Below are positions 8,479 through 17,808 of a DNA stretch of 64,000 nt, piece after piece. Within the stretch, counting starts at the first letter, position 1; every line of letters starts with the position of its first letter. The notes under the pieces are model-generated. The model searched no databases, was not told the origin of the DNA, and was given only the letters and a program-made list of their open reading frames with translations. The position numbers and the translations under genes were made by a program. Source of the DNA: Chloroflexota bacterium (lineage in GTDB: Bacteria; Chloroflexota; Anaerolineae; Anaerolineales; UBA4823); the NCBI GenBank assembly GCA_029782365.1, contig JAKOUW010000009.1, positions 62,001 through 126,000 on the forward strand. The letters are read 5' to 3'.

Positions 8479-10257
8479 GTGAACAAGTCAATTCTACCAA
8501 CCAGCCTGTGGCGCATTTTATGGCGCGTCTACGGCTATCTCAAACCGTATAAGTGGTACACCATTTTCGCTTACGCCTCATTGGTGGGAATCTTGGGGCT
8601 CAACCTGCTGATGCCGCAAATCATCCGCTGGATGATAGACGAAGGCATCGACAGCCGGCAAACCAGCCTGCTGTTTTGGGGCGCTGCGGGTTTGCTGGGC
8701 ATCACCATCTTAAAAGGCGTGCTGACCTATTACCAGGGCCAACTTTCCGAAGTCGCCTCGCAAAATGTCGCTTACGATCTGCGCAATGAAATTCAAACGA
8801 AATTGACCTCGCTGTCATTCTCGTTCCACGACCAAATTGAAACCGGTGATCTCCTCTCCAGAGCCGTGCAAGATGTCGAGCGCATCCGTTTCCTTACCGG
8901 CCGGGCTACCGTGCGGCTGCTGGATGGAGCGATGATCCTGTTAGCCACGGCAGGCGTGCTCCTGTGGATGTCGCCGCGTCTGGGATTGTTGGTGATCGCC
9001 ACCATGCCGCTGTTGGCATTCCAGGCGCTGCGTTTCGGTCGACGCTTCCGTCCCCTCTCGCTCGAAATTCAAAAGCAGCTTGGCGCTTTGACCACCACGG
9101 TAGAACAAAATCTGCGCGGCGCCAAAGTTGTGAAGGCCTTTGCCCAGGAAGATGCCGAGATTGAGCGTTTCGATACTGTCAACCGAAAATGGATCGCCTT
9201 GTCTTCCGAGTCGGCCCGTTTGCAATCCCTGATGTCGCCGCTTCTGATTCTGATCGCCAACCTGGGCATGGTGTTCATTATCTGGTATGGTGGCAGCCTG
9301 GTGGTCAGCGGCAGCCTGACGATCGGCGAACTGGTCGCGTTTACGGCATATCTAGGGCAGTTGGTAGAGCCTGTCCGCCGCCTGGGGTTGATCATTCCGG
9401 CGATCGCTATCGCCAGCTCGGCTGCAGAACGGATCTTCGAGATCTTGGACGCCGTGCCTGACGTGCAGGATCGTCCAGATGCCCGCCTTTTGCCTGCTGT
9501 GCAGGGTGCTGTTAGTTTCGAGAATGTCTCTTTTGGCTACCGCAGTAAAGAAAACCTGGCCGCCGTTTTGCACGCCATCAGTTTCGCCGTCCAGCCGGGC
9601 CAGGTGGTAGCATTGCTCGGGCGAACAGGCTCTGGAAAATCGACCATCATCAGCCTGATCCCGCGCTTTTATGATCCCACCGCCGGGCGAATCACATTGG
9701 ACGGCTTCGATATTCGGGAAGTGACTTTGAACTCACTGCGCCGGCAGATCGGCATTGTAATGCAAGAAACTACCCTGTTCGCTGGCACAATCCGCGAAAA
9801 TATTGCCTTCGGCAACCCTCAGGCCTCCGATGAAGCCATTACAGCGGCAGCACGCGCGGCCCAAGCTGAAGAGTTTATTGCCAAAATGCCGCAGGGGTAT
9901 GAAACTCGCGTCGGCGAACGAGGGGTGACTCTATCGGGCGGACAGCGGCAGCGTATTGCCATCGCCCGCGCCCTGTTGATGGATCCGCGCATCTTGATCC
10001 TGGACGATGCCACCGCTTCTGTCGATACCGAAACCGAAAGCCTGATCCAAAAAGCGTACGCACACCTCATGAAAGGTCGCACAACCTTTATTATCGCCCA
10101 TCGGTTGACCACGGTTCGCCAGGCAGATTTAATCCTCGTTTTGGAGAATGGGCAGATCAGCGCGCGCGGCAGCCACGATACACTGATGCAAACCTCCGAG
10201 AGCTATCGCGAAATTTACGAAAAGCAGCTGCAAGCGCAGGAAAGTGAAACGAAATGA
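8479..10257 (+). CDS. ABC exporter half-transporter, subunit 1 of a heterodimer (non-canonical Walker B)
   Basis: 592 residues from a GTG start. An N-terminal six-helix transmembrane domain (about residues 1-315) is followed by an ATPase domain with Walker A 'GRTGSGKSTI' near 381 and signature 'LSGGQRQR' near 484. Walker B reads 'ILILDDATASVD', with Asp where the catalytic Glu is expected. That substitution is known from heterodimeric exporters such as TM287/TM288 and BmrCD, where one ATP site is degenerate. The next gene overlaps by 4 nt and carries the matching altered signature, so the two very likely form one exporter of lipids or drugs. Confidence 0.9.
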   Translation: MNKSILPTSLWRILWRVYGYLKPYKWYTIFAYASLVGILGLNLLMPQIIRWMIDEGIDSRQTSLLFWGAAGLLGITILKGVLTYYQGQLSEVASQNVAYDLRNEIQTKLTSLSFSFHDQIETGDLLSRAVQDVERIRFLTGRATVRLLDGAMILLATAGVLLWMSPRLGLLVIATMPLLAFQALRFGRRFRPLSLEIQKQLGALTTTVEQNLRGAKVVKAFAQEDAEIERFDTVNRKWIALSSESARLQSLMSPLLILIANLGMVFIIWYGGSLVVSGSLTIGELVAFTAYLGQLVEPVRRLGLIIPAIAIASSAAERIFEILDAVPDVQDRPDARLLPAVQGAVSFENVSFGYRSKENLAAVLHAISFAVQPGQVVALLGRTGSGKSTIISLIPRFYDPTAGRITLDGFDIREVTLNSLRRQIGIVMQETTLFAGTIRENIAFGNPQASDEAITAAARAAQAEEFIAKMPQGYETRVGERGVTLSGGQRQRIAIARALLMDPRILILDDATASVDTETESLIQKAYAHLMKGRTTFIIAHRLTTVRQADLILVLENGQISARGSHDTLMQTSESYREIYEKQLQAQESETK

Positions 10258-12071
10258 CATTTTCAATTGGCTCTACCAGCACCGGCATGGGGCCGCGCGG
10301 CGCGCTGGAAGATTTTGGCAGCAAAGAAGCCGCAGAAGGCGTTATCTTCAACCGCCGGGTGGTCGTAGGTATGTTAGGTTACCTGAGGCCGTATTGGCGG
10401 CAAATGTCGTTGGCTTTTATCCTGATGCTGGCAGAAACGGGCCTGACTCTGCTGACACCTTACCTGATGAAAGTAGCGATCGACGGTTACATTGCAAACA
10501 GCAATTTGCCCGGCCTGGGTGCTGTCGCCCTGCAGTTGTCAGCAGCGTTTGTCGGCCTGTATATTGCCACAGCCGGGCAGAGCTACCTGCTAACCTGGGT
10601 GGCACAAAATGTGCTGGCGAATTTGCGCGCCCAATTGTTCCGGCATTTGCAAGCGCTGCACATCGGCTACCACGACAGCCACATCGTGGGCGTCACCGTA
10701 TCCCGCCTGATAAACGATGTCGCTGAAATCAACGATCTGCTGTCACAAGGCATCATCACCTTACTGGGCGATTTGCTAACCCTGGTGGGCATTATCGTGG
10801 TCATGTTTATCATGAACGCTCGCCTGGCGTTGTTGACCTTTACGGTACTGCCGCTGATGTTCCTGGCAACGTATTTGTTCTCTCGTCAGGCGCGCAGCGC
10901 TTTCCGCGAAACCCGCTCAAAAGTAGCGGCGGTGGTTGGCGACCTGGCGCAAGAGATCAACGGCATCCGCGCCATCCAGGCTTTTGCCCAGGAACAAAAC
11001 ACACAGGAGCGCTTCAACGAAGTTAACACCCAGAATCGAGATGCGTATATCAACGCCATGTCGCTGTCTTATATCTTTTTGCCTTCGATCGAATTTCTGG
11101 GTGTATTGGCAACGGTTATCGTACTGCTTTTTGGCGGACTGGCTGCCCAAAAAGGAGATGTGACTCTGGGGGTGTTGGTGGCATTTTTATCGTATGTGAC
11201 ACGCTTCTTCCAGCCTGTGCAGGAGCTGAGCCGCCTGTACACCACGCTTCAATCCGCCATGGCAGGTGGAGAACAGGTGGTCAAGCTGCTCGAAACCCGG
11301 CCGGAGGTAGCCGATGCGCCAGGCGCTCATCCCATGCCAACCGTGCGGGGAGACATTGAATTCAAGCATGTGTCTTTTCGCTACCGCTCAGATGCGCCCG
11401 AGGTGCTCAAAGATATCAATCTGAAGATCAATGCTGGCCAGACAGTGGCGTTGGTAGGCCCTACCGGCGCCGGCAAAACCACCATCGCCAGCCTGGTTTC
11501 CCGTTTCTTCGATGTCAGCCAGGGCAGCGTGGAGATCGATGGCCTGGATATCCGCCAGGTTACACAGAGTTCTTTGCGCCAGATGGTGTGTGTCGTCCCA
11601 CAAGAGCCATTCTTATTTTCGCGCAGCATCGCCGACAATATTCGCTTCGGTCGGCCGCAAGCCAGCGACGCAGAGGTCGAGCAAGCCGCCGAGCTTGCGA
11701 ATGCGCATGGCTTTATCAAAAGCCTGCCGCTGGGGTATGCCACGCGCATTCTGGAAGGCGGCGTGAATGTGTCTGTAGGCCAGAGGCAGTTGATCGCCAT
11801 TGCCCGCGCCATCCTGGCCAACCCACGCATTTTGATCCTGGATGAAGCCACTGCCAACATCGACTCCGTCACCGAAAGCCTGATCCAAGGCGCCATCGAA
11901 AGGCTCCTCAAACAGCGCACCGCGATTGTCATCGCACACCGCCTGAGCACCATTCGCCGCGCTGACCGTATTTTTGTCATCGATGTGGGCCGCATCGTCG
12001 AGCAAGGCACCCATGATCAACTGCTGGAGAACAAAGGATTGTATTTCCAACTTCACGAACATTTGAAGTAG
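10254..12071 (+). CDS. ABC exporter half-transporter, subunit 2 of a heterodimer (degenerate signature motif)
   Basis: 605 residues with an N-terminal cytoplasmic extension of about 45 residues, a six-helix transmembrane domain and an ATPase domain. Walker A 'GPTGAGKTT' is near residue 403 and Walker B 'ILILDEATANID' is canonical. The ABC signature is altered to 'VSVGQRQL' instead of LSGGQ. In a heterodimer this signature faces the ATP bound by subunit 1, whose Walker B is also non-canonical, so both defects fall in the same site. It starts by ATGA overlap with subunit 1. The substrate is unknown. Confidence 0.9.
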   Translation: MTFSIGSTSTGMGPRGALEDFGSKEAAEGVIFNRRVVVGMLGYLRPYWRQMSLAFILMLAETGLTLLTPYLMKVAIDGYIANSNLPGLGAVALQLSAAFVGLYIATAGQSYLLTWVAQNVLANLRAQLFRHLQALHIGYHDSHIVGVTVSRLINDVAEINDLLSQGIITLLGDLLTLVGIIVVMFIMNARLALLTFTVLPLMFLATYLFSRQARSAFRETRSKVAAVVGDLAQEINGIRAIQAFAQEQNTQERFNEVNTQNRDAYINAMSLSYIFLPSIEFLGVLATVIVLLFGGLAAQKGDVTLGVLVAFLSYVTRFFQPVQELSRLYTTLQSAMAGGEQVVKLLETRPEVADAPGAHPMPTVRGDIEFKHVSFRYRSDAPEVLKDINLKINAGQTVALVGPTGAGKTTIASLVSRFFDVSQGSVEIDGLDIRQVTQSSLRQMVCVVPQEPFLFSRSIADNIRFGRPQASDAEVEQAAELANAHGFIKSLPLGYATRILEGGVNVSVGQRQLIAIARAILANPRILILDEATANIDSVTESLIQGAIERLLKQRTAIVIAHRLSTIRRADRIFVIDVGRIVEQGTHDQLLENKGLYFQLHEHLK

Positions 12072-12173
12072 GAACGGACTGCTCAAGCAAAGTGACGATA
12101 TTTCTCACAATTTCACCCCGTTCGGTTAGAATGGGAGATATGCACAATCTCGATAATAATCAGGACGGCACCT

Positions 12174-12899
12174 GTGCCGGATGAATTTTTCAGCGGAGTA
12201 GCGCGCGCTATCCAGCATTTACATTTGGGTAAAGACCGCGTACGGGCGGAGACCAAGGAACTTGATCCTGGTCTGGCGTTGCTGCGCGAATGGCAGGCCA
12301 ACCGGCTCAAATTTACCTACCGCGACCTGCTTGAAGACCGCCGCTACCGACCAGCCTGCGAGTTTTTTCTCAATGAAGTTTATGCGGCGCGCGATTTTAC
12401 CAGTCGTGATCAAGATATTGAACATCTCTATCAACTGGCCGCACGGTTTATCCCGGAGCAGTTTCTGGCGTTGTTTAAAGCGCTGGTGGAACTCAACCGA
12501 ATGACGAGCCAGCTGGACAATACACTCCTGCAGGTTTTGATAGAAAAGCTGGGGATGAAAACCGATCTGACTGCCGAGATGTATGCCCAGGCTTACCAGT
12601 TTTGCGATAATTTCGCTGACCGGAAATATCAAATCGAACTGCTGGCGGCCGTTATTCATGATGTCGGCGCAGGTGCGCGCGACCCTTTGATATGGCCTAC
12701 GTTACAAGTGGCGCGCATACCGGCTGGCCTGGGCGGATGGAATGAAATGTACGATTTTGCCGTACATGGCTACCAGGCGTTTCGCGCCATGCGCCATCCC
12801 GAGGTATTCGCAAACGCCATCGAAACTCGTGAAATGCAAATTCTCGAGCGCATTTACGCCGGGCATCCCGATCCTTTTGCTTTGTCAAAACTATCTTAA
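12174..12899 (+). CDS. conserved hypothetical protein ('FFLNEVY' type)
   Basis: A 241-residue soluble, helix-rich protein I cannot assign to a named function. The segment 'RPACEFFLNEVYAARDFTSR' resembles a motif I associate with a group of hypothetical bacterial proteins. The start is uncertain: GTG at 12174 is the first usual start codon, but there is no ribosome-binding site and a TAGAAT -10 lies only about 40 nt upstream. A 14-codon ORF (ATG at 12140, 7 nt after that -10) overlaps the GTG by 11 nt and could couple translation. The gene sits between two ABC exporter units and 8 nt before the third transporter, so it may serve that transporter. Confidence 0.6.
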   Translation: MPDEFFSGVARAIQHLHLGKDRVRAETKELDPGLALLREWQANRLKFTYRDLLEDRRYRPACEFFLNEVYAARDFTSRDQDIEHLYQLAARFIPEQFLALFKALVELNRMTSQLDNTLLQVLIEKLGMKTDLTAEMYAQAYQFCDNFADRKYQIELLAAVIHDVGAGARDPLIWPTLQVARIPAGLGGWNEMYDFAVHGYQAFRAMRHPEVFANAIETREMQILERIYAGHPDPFALSKLS

Positions 12900-12907
12900 G
12901 GAGCAAA

Positions 12908-14848
12908 ATGTTTCACGGTGGAGGTTGGTTTAGTGTGATGACCGCCGAATCAAAAAAGCCCACTATTACCTGGGCTTTGGTGAAGCGGGTGTTAAGCTAT
13001 GGAAAACCATATCGCGGCCAGATCGTTATGGTGATGGCCCTGATTCTGATCAGCACTGGGCTGAACCTGGTCTCGCCGCTGCTGCTGCGTGATTTGATCG
13101 ATCACGCCATCCCAGGCAAGGATATCAACCAACTGACCGGGTTAGGCTCGCTGCTGCTGCTGCTGCCGGTGGTGAATGCCGGCCTGGGTGTGATCCAAAG
13201 GCGTTTGAACGCCCAGATCGGTGAAGGCGTGATTTACGATCTGCGCAATGCTCTGTACAGTCACTTACAACGTATGTCCCTGCGCTTTTTCACGCATACC
13301 AAAGTGGGTGAGCTGATGAGCCGCTTGAACAACGATGTCATCGGTGCGCAAAATGCGGTCAGCAATACCCTGGTTAACATCGTGATCAGCCTGGTGCAGA
13401 TGGTAGCAGTGTTGGTTGTCTTATTCTGGTTAGAATGGCGCCTGACTCTGGCCGCCTTGTTGATTATGCCCCTTTTGCTGCTGACGGCGCGCCTGATTGG
13501 CGAAAAGCTGCGAATTATATCCCGGCAACAGATGGAAGCCAATGCCAAAATGAACGCCATGATGAACGAAACCTTGAACATCAGTGGGGCGCTTTTGGTC
13601 AAATTATTCGGGCGAATTCCGGACGAAATCGCCCGCTTCAGCCACCGCGCCAGCGATGTGCGCGACCTGGGCGTGCGCCGTTCCGTCATCGGCTCGGCAT
13701 TTTTCGCCACCATTGGCTTAATCACCGCTGTTGGTTCGGCGCTGGTGTATGTCATCGGCGGACTGCTGGTCATCCGGGGTGCTTTTTCCGTTGGCGATAT
13801 CGTCGCCTTTGGCGCTTACCTGGGGACGATGTATGGCGCGCTGCAGAGTGTGGTGAATGCGCCTGTCGAATTCGCCCAGTCGATGGTGAGCTTTGAGCGT
13901 GTTTTTGAAGTGATCGACTTGCCTTTGGAAATTCAAGACAAACCTGGCGCTATCAGCGTTTCTGACACGCCAGGCCGGATTGTTTTCGAGCATGTTTCAT
14001 TTAAGTATGAAATGAATGAAGCCCTACTGCTCAAAGAGGTGGAGCGGCGAGGAATGCAGTCTGTGGCAGCGGCATTGTCAGGGGAAACGCCTGTCGCACG
14101 CAAAAACACGCCTGGCAAGGATGGTGAGGAGAACGGCGCTGTCCATACCCAGGCACGGCCAAATGCCCTGGCAGATATCTCCTTTGAAGCGGCGCCCGGC
14201 TCCCTGATTGCGCTGGTTGGACCCAGCGGCGCTGGCAAAACTACGTTGACCTATCTCATCCCGCGCTTGTACGAGCCGACGGATGGCCGCATCTTGCTGG
14301 ACGGGCACGATTTGCGTGACATCACAATTACCTCACTGAGCGCTCAAATCGGCATGGTCACGCAAGAAACACACCTTTTCCACGACACGATTCGCACAAA
14401 CCTGCTGTATGGACGGCTTGACGCCACCCAAGATGAACTGGTCGCTGCCTGTCAGGCGGCAAACATACACGATTTTATCGATCATCTACCCGAGGGATAC
14501 GATACGATCGTGGGTGAGCGCGGATACCGCTTGAGCGGCGGCGAGAAACAGCGCCTGGCGCTGGCGCGGGTGATTCTTAAGAATCCACGCATCCTGGTGC
14601 TGGATGAAGCCACCAGCCACCTGGATTCCGAATCCGAGGCGCTGATCCAGGATGCGTTGAAACGGGTGATGGCCGGGCGCACCAGTATTGTCATCGCTCA
14701 CCGCCTGAGCACGATCCTGGCTGCAGATTTGATCCTGGTGATGGATCGCGGCGAAATTGTAGAGCGCGGCACCCACCGTGAACTGCTGGAGTTCGGCGGT
14801 CTATACGCTGGCTTGTACCAGACACAGTTCAGCCGAGAAGCAGCCTGA
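12908..14848 (+). CDS. ABC exporter (homodimeric type) with an insertion in the ATPase domain
   Basis: 646 residues: an N-terminal 'MFHGGGW' segment, a six-helix transmembrane domain, then an ATPase domain with Walker A 'GPSGAGKTT' near 437, signature 'LSGGEKQR' near 541 and Walker B 'ILVLDEATSHLD' near 560, all canonical. About 45 hydrophilic residues (roughly 372-417) are inserted between the A-loop region 'FKYE' and the strand before Walker A, which makes the protein longer than its neighbours. I believe this insertion recurs in Chloroflexota exporters of this type. It may form a regulatory element at the nucleotide site. AAGGAG lies just before the ATG. The substrate is unknown. Confidence 0.88.
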   Translation: MFHGGGWFSVMTAESKKPTITWALVKRVLSYGKPYRGQIVMVMALILISTGLNLVSPLLLRDLIDHAIPGKDINQLTGLGSLLLLLPVVNAGLGVIQRRLNAQIGEGVIYDLRNALYSHLQRMSLRFFTHTKVGELMSRLNNDVIGAQNAVSNTLVNIVISLVQMVAVLVVLFWLEWRLTLAALLIMPLLLLTARLIGEKLRIISRQQMEANAKMNAMMNETLNISGALLVKLFGRIPDEIARFSHRASDVRDLGVRRSVIGSAFFATIGLITAVGSALVYVIGGLLVIRGAFSVGDIVAFGAYLGTMYGALQSVVNAPVEFAQSMVSFERVFEVIDLPLEIQDKPGAISVSDTPGRIVFEHVSFKYEMNEALLLKEVERRGMQSVAAALSGETPVARKNTPGKDGEENGAVHTQARPNALADISFEAAPGSLIALVGPSGAGKTTLTYLIPRLYEPTDGRILLDGHDLRDITITSLSAQIGMVTQETHLFHDTIRTNLLYGRLDATQDELVAACQAANIHDFIDHLPEGYDTIVGERGYRLSGGEKQRLALARVILKNPRILVLDEATSHLDSESEALIQDALKRVMAGRTSIVIAHRLSTILAADLILVMDRGEIVERGTHRELLEFGGLYAGLYQTQFSREAA

Positions 14849-14866
14849 GAACATTGGAACGCTTCG

Positions 14867-16123
14867 ATGGCCGACTTTACAGCCCTGCGTATCAAACCCC
14901 AACGATTCAAAGCAGACTTTGAAACCTTGGCGGCAATTGGCTCGACTGAGGATGGCGGCGTCGATCGTCCATCCTTGAGTGAGGCGCACCTGGCGGCGCG
15001 CGCCTGGTTTCGCCAGCGAGCAGCGCGCGACGGGTTGACAGTAGCCGTCGACAGCGCCGGCAACCATTCTGCGGTTTTGCCTGCTGTCGCGTTGGATACT
15101 CCTCACCTGCTGCTCGGTTCTCACCTGGATTCGGTGCCCCACGGTGGTCGTTTCGATGGCGCCTTGGGCGTCGCCGCCGCGCTGGAAGTGCTCAGCACAA
15201 TCAAGGATGCCGGTCTGCAGCTCCCCATCAGCCTGGAGGCGATCGATTTCACCGATGAAGAAGGGACGTTGGTTGGCCTGTTGGGCAGCGCGGCGCTGGT
15301 TGGGCGCCTGACGCCTGGCGAAATCCAATCGCCGCGCGGCGGGCGACAAAGCCTGCTAGCAGGTTTGCAGCGCGCCGCTCTGTCTGAGGAAGGGCTTTTT
15401 TTGGCCCGGCGCGACCCTGCCAGCCTGGCCGGCTACATTGAACTGCATATCGAGCAGGGGCCGCGGCTGGCGCGCAGCCAGACGCCTGTCGGCGTGGTGA
15501 CGGCCATCGTTGGCATCGCCTCCTACCGGCTGATATTTCACGGTCGAGCCAACCATGCCGGAACAACGCCGATGAATGAACGCCACGATGCTGGCCTGGG
15601 AGCAGCCAGTTTCATGCTAGCCGCCCATCGCCTGGTGGTCGAATCTTTTCCCGATTGCACGGTCAATACGGGCCTGCTCCAATTAGAGCCTGGCGCCTAC
15701 AATATCATCCCAGGTCAGGCCAACCTGGCGCTCGAATTTCGCTCGGCAGACGATAAGGAATTCGAGCAGTTGGAAAATGCTCTGCTGGCGCTCGCTCGCC
15801 AGCAAGCTGATCAGTTTGGCCTGGAGTTTGAAGCGAATTTCTTAAACCGGCACGCGCCTGCCCCCATGAGCGTCAGTATGCAGCAGGCTATCGGACAGGC
15901 AGCTCACTGCCTGGAACTCGGATACCAGGCTATGCCCTCTGGAGCCGGCCATGATGGTCAAAACCTGGCGCATGTCTGCCCGGCTGGTATGATTTTTATC
16001 CCTTCTCAAGATGGCATCAGCCACTCGCCGCGTGAATTCAGCGCCTGGCAAGACTGCATTAACGGAGCGAATTTACTGCTGCAGTCTGCCCTGGCATTCA
16101 CCTTTGAACATTACCGCCCTTAA
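14867..16123 (+). CDS. M20-family Zn-dependent amidohydrolase (N-carbamoyl-L-amino acid hydrolase / allantoate amidohydrolase type)
   Basis: 418 residues. Metal-binding motifs of the M20 amidohydrolase branch are present: 'GSHLDSVPHGGRFDGALGV' near residue 84, 'DFTDEEG' near 127 and 'IELHIEQGP' near 191. The C-terminal 'SGAGHDGQNLA' and 'DGISHSP' complete the site. Such enzymes hydrolyse N-carbamoyl amino acids, ureidoglycine or allantoate, releasing ammonia and CO2. The gene follows the ABC exporter by 18 nt. No pyrimidine or purine catabolic genes are nearby, so the exact substrate stays open. Confidence 0.85.
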   Translation: MADFTALRIKPQRFKADFETLAAIGSTEDGGVDRPSLSEAHLAARAWFRQRAARDGLTVAVDSAGNHSAVLPAVALDTPHLLLGSHLDSVPHGGRFDGALGVAAALEVLSTIKDAGLQLPISLEAIDFTDEEGTLVGLLGSAALVGRLTPGEIQSPRGGRQSLLAGLQRAALSEEGLFLARRDPASLAGYIELHIEQGPRLARSQTPVGVVTAIVGIASYRLIFHGRANHAGTTPMNERHDAGLGAASFMLAAHRLVVESFPDCTVNTGLLQLEPGAYNIIPGQANLALEFRSADDKEFEQLENALLALARQQADQFGLEFEANFLNRHAPAPMSVSMQQAIGQAAHCLELGYQAMPSGAGHDGQNLAHVCPAGMIFIPSQDGISHSPREFSAWQDCINGANLLLQSALAFTFEHYRP

Positions 16124-16160
16124 AATTCCAGACAATTCGGATTTATGCTATACTTTTGAT

Positions 16161-16415
16161 GTGGAAGATAAATATCACGTCTGGCAGGAATGGGCCAGAA
16201 ACTTGCACCATTGGGGTCTGGCAAGTATGGCGATTGTTTTCTTACAAGCCGGAGCGCCGCTGCGCATCCTGGCAGCCCAGGCAGCCTACCTGGGGCAGCC
16301 CTTCTTTGATTTATTCATAAAAAGTGACACACTCAATTCATTGGCAAAACTATTAGAAAATGACGGCGAAATCGCTTCTTTCATCGGTTATTTGCGGGAG
16401 GTAGATCAAGCATGA
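16161..16415 (+). CDS. small conserved hypothetical protein (first gene of the membrane-complex cluster)
   Basis: An 84-residue protein in the same frame as ORF 16011..16415. The part before about 16125 of that ORF is a shadow of the M20 gene; after it the sequence reads as a compact protein, 'KYHVWQEWARNLHHWGL...' then 'PLRILAAQAAYLGQPFFDLF'. GTG at 16161 is the most plausible start; no clear ribosome-binding site is seen. The stop overlaps the ATG of the DUF6754-like gene (ATGA), which supports translation. One amphipathic or weakly membrane-associated helix is likely. Function unknown. Confidence 0.55.
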   Translation: MEDKYHVWQEWARNLHHWGLASMAIVFLQAGAPLRILAAQAAYLGQPFFDLFIKSDTLNSLAKLLENDGEIASFIGYLREVDQA

Positions 16416-17170
16416 GCTTTCTTGCTATACCGTCCAACTGGCTGGCTGTTTTATTTGTCACAGCCTTTTTTGGGCTGCTGCTATTTTTCACGCTGACCGC
16501 TAAGAAGCAGCGCCGCGAAATCCGTGAAATCCCTGCGTTTAGCAGCCTGCGCAAAGCTGTGGGCATGGCAGTTGAAGCGGGTTCTCGACTGCATATCGCG
16601 CTGGGACGCGGCAGCCTGTTTGAATTGGAAGGCGCTTCAGCCCTGGCTGGGCTGACAGTGCTGGAACGCGTCGCACGCGCTGCTTCGATCAGCGATCGAC
16701 CGCCTGTCGCCACATCCGGCGACAGCCAGTTAGCCATATTGAGCCAGGATGCCCTGCAAACCGCCTACCAGGCGGCGAACGCCTCCGGCCAATATGATCC
16801 TAAATCGGGCCGCCTGGCTGGCGTCACCCCGCTGGCTTACGCTGCCGGTGCGATGGCAGCCACTCACAGTGAGCAGGTATCTGCAACGATTATGTTTGGT
16901 CATTTCGGCAGCGAAGTGGGTTTGCTCACCGCAGCCGCCAGTCAGACGCGGGGCATTTCCATCGGCGGCAGCGACGACCTTTCAGCTCAGGCTGTATTCT
17001 ATGCCACGAACGAAGAACACCTCGTAGGAGAGGAAACCTTTGCCAGCGGTGCATACCTGGGCAGCGCGCCGGCGCACGCTGCCAGCCTGCAAGTCCAGGA
17101 CATTTTTCGCTGGCTGATAATCGCAGCTATATTGGTGGGCGCCCTGGCCCGGTTGGTAGGTTGGATGTGA
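16412..17170 (+). CDS. DUF6754-like membrane protein
   Basis: 252 residues. One transmembrane helix at residues 8-30, a long soluble domain, and a second helix at about 229-250. The soluble part has a dense set of Gly and small-residue motifs: 'GSRLHIALGRGSLF', 'PPVATSGDSQLA', 'GHFGSEVGLL', 'GGSDDLSAQAVFYAT' and 'HLVGEETFASGAYL'. I recall this pattern as DUF6754, a family found with similar neighbours in Anaerolineae. The conserved acidic residues (GSE, GEE) could form a binding site. No enzymatic role is known to me. It is coupled at both ends (ATGA and GTGA overlaps). Confidence 0.75.
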   Translation: MSFLAIPSNWLAVLFVTAFFGLLLFFTLTAKKQRREIREIPAFSSLRKAVGMAVEAGSRLHIALGRGSLFELEGASALAGLTVLERVARAASISDRPPVATSGDSQLAILSQDALQTAYQAANASGQYDPKSGRLAGVTPLAYAAGAMAATHSEQVSATIMFGHFGSEVGLLTAAASQTRGISIGGSDDLSAQAVFYATNEEHLVGEETFASGAYLGSAPAHAASLQVQDIFRWLIIAAILVGALARLVGWM

Positions 17171-17808
17171 AGTCTTCATTTTCTACAGTCAATGCAGTCA
17201 TTGCAACCCTGGCTGGGTTGGTGGTGTTGGTTGGGTATTTTGTGCCTGGCATGGAGGCGGTGCGCAGTACGGTGCTGGGCTGGGCGTCGATCACGGCTGG
17301 CTTTGCCCTCCTGGCGGGAGTCTTGAATTTGCTGGCTGTGCATTGGGCTAAGGTTTTTTCCAACGAAAATGAAGCGAAAGGAAGCACAGGCAGCAGCATT
17401 TACAGCGCCATTTTGTTGCTCTCTTTTCTGGTGACGCTGGCGGTGGCGCTGATATCCGGCCCCACCGGTAAATGGACGATGTGGATTTTTAATAATATCC
17501 AAATGCCTGTGGAAACATCCTTGCTGGCCCTTCTGACGATCACATTGGCGGTTGCCAGTTTGCAAATGCTGCGTCGCAAGCCAGATATCTTTACTCTACT
17601 CTTCCTATCAGCCGCAATTTTGACGCTGGTGACTGCTGCTCCGGTGTATGGGCTGGGTGAAATTTCTCTGCTCAACACCCTGCACAACTGGCTCACGCAG
17701 GTGCCGGCCATGGCTGGGGTGCGCGGCATTTTGATGGGCGTCGCTCTCGGCACGGTGGCTACCGGCCTGCGCGTTTTGCTGGGCGCTGACCGCCCATATG
17801 GGGGATGA
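17167..17808 (+). CDS. polytopic membrane protein of unknown function
   Basis: 213 residues from the GTG at 17167, which overlaps the preceding stop (GTGA); the TTG at 17161 is the ORF-track alternative. Six hydrophobic segments can be counted: about residues 7-26, 35-56, 78-95, 107-127, 135-157 and 180-199. A short polar loop with 'NENEAKGSTGSS' follows the second helix. No motif that I recognise. It is the first of two helical membrane proteins flanking the zinc-ribbon/DWL-repeat gene, so it is a likely integral subunit of the same complex. Confidence 0.7.
   Translation: MKSSFSTVNAVIATLAGLVVLVGYFVPGMEAVRSTVLGWASITAGFALLAGVLNLLAVHWAKVFSNENEAKGSTGSSIYSAILLLSFLVTLAVALISGPTGKWTMWIFNNIQMPVETSLLALLTITLAVASLQMLRRKPDIFTLLFLSAAILTLVTAAPVYGLGEISLLNTLHNWLTQVPAMAGVRGILMGVALGTVATGLRVLLGADRPYGG

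Noticed and set aside
11381-12010. 209-residue minus-strand ORF opposite ABC exporter subunit 2
   Set aside because: Antisense shadow; the plus strand carries intact Walker and signature motifs.
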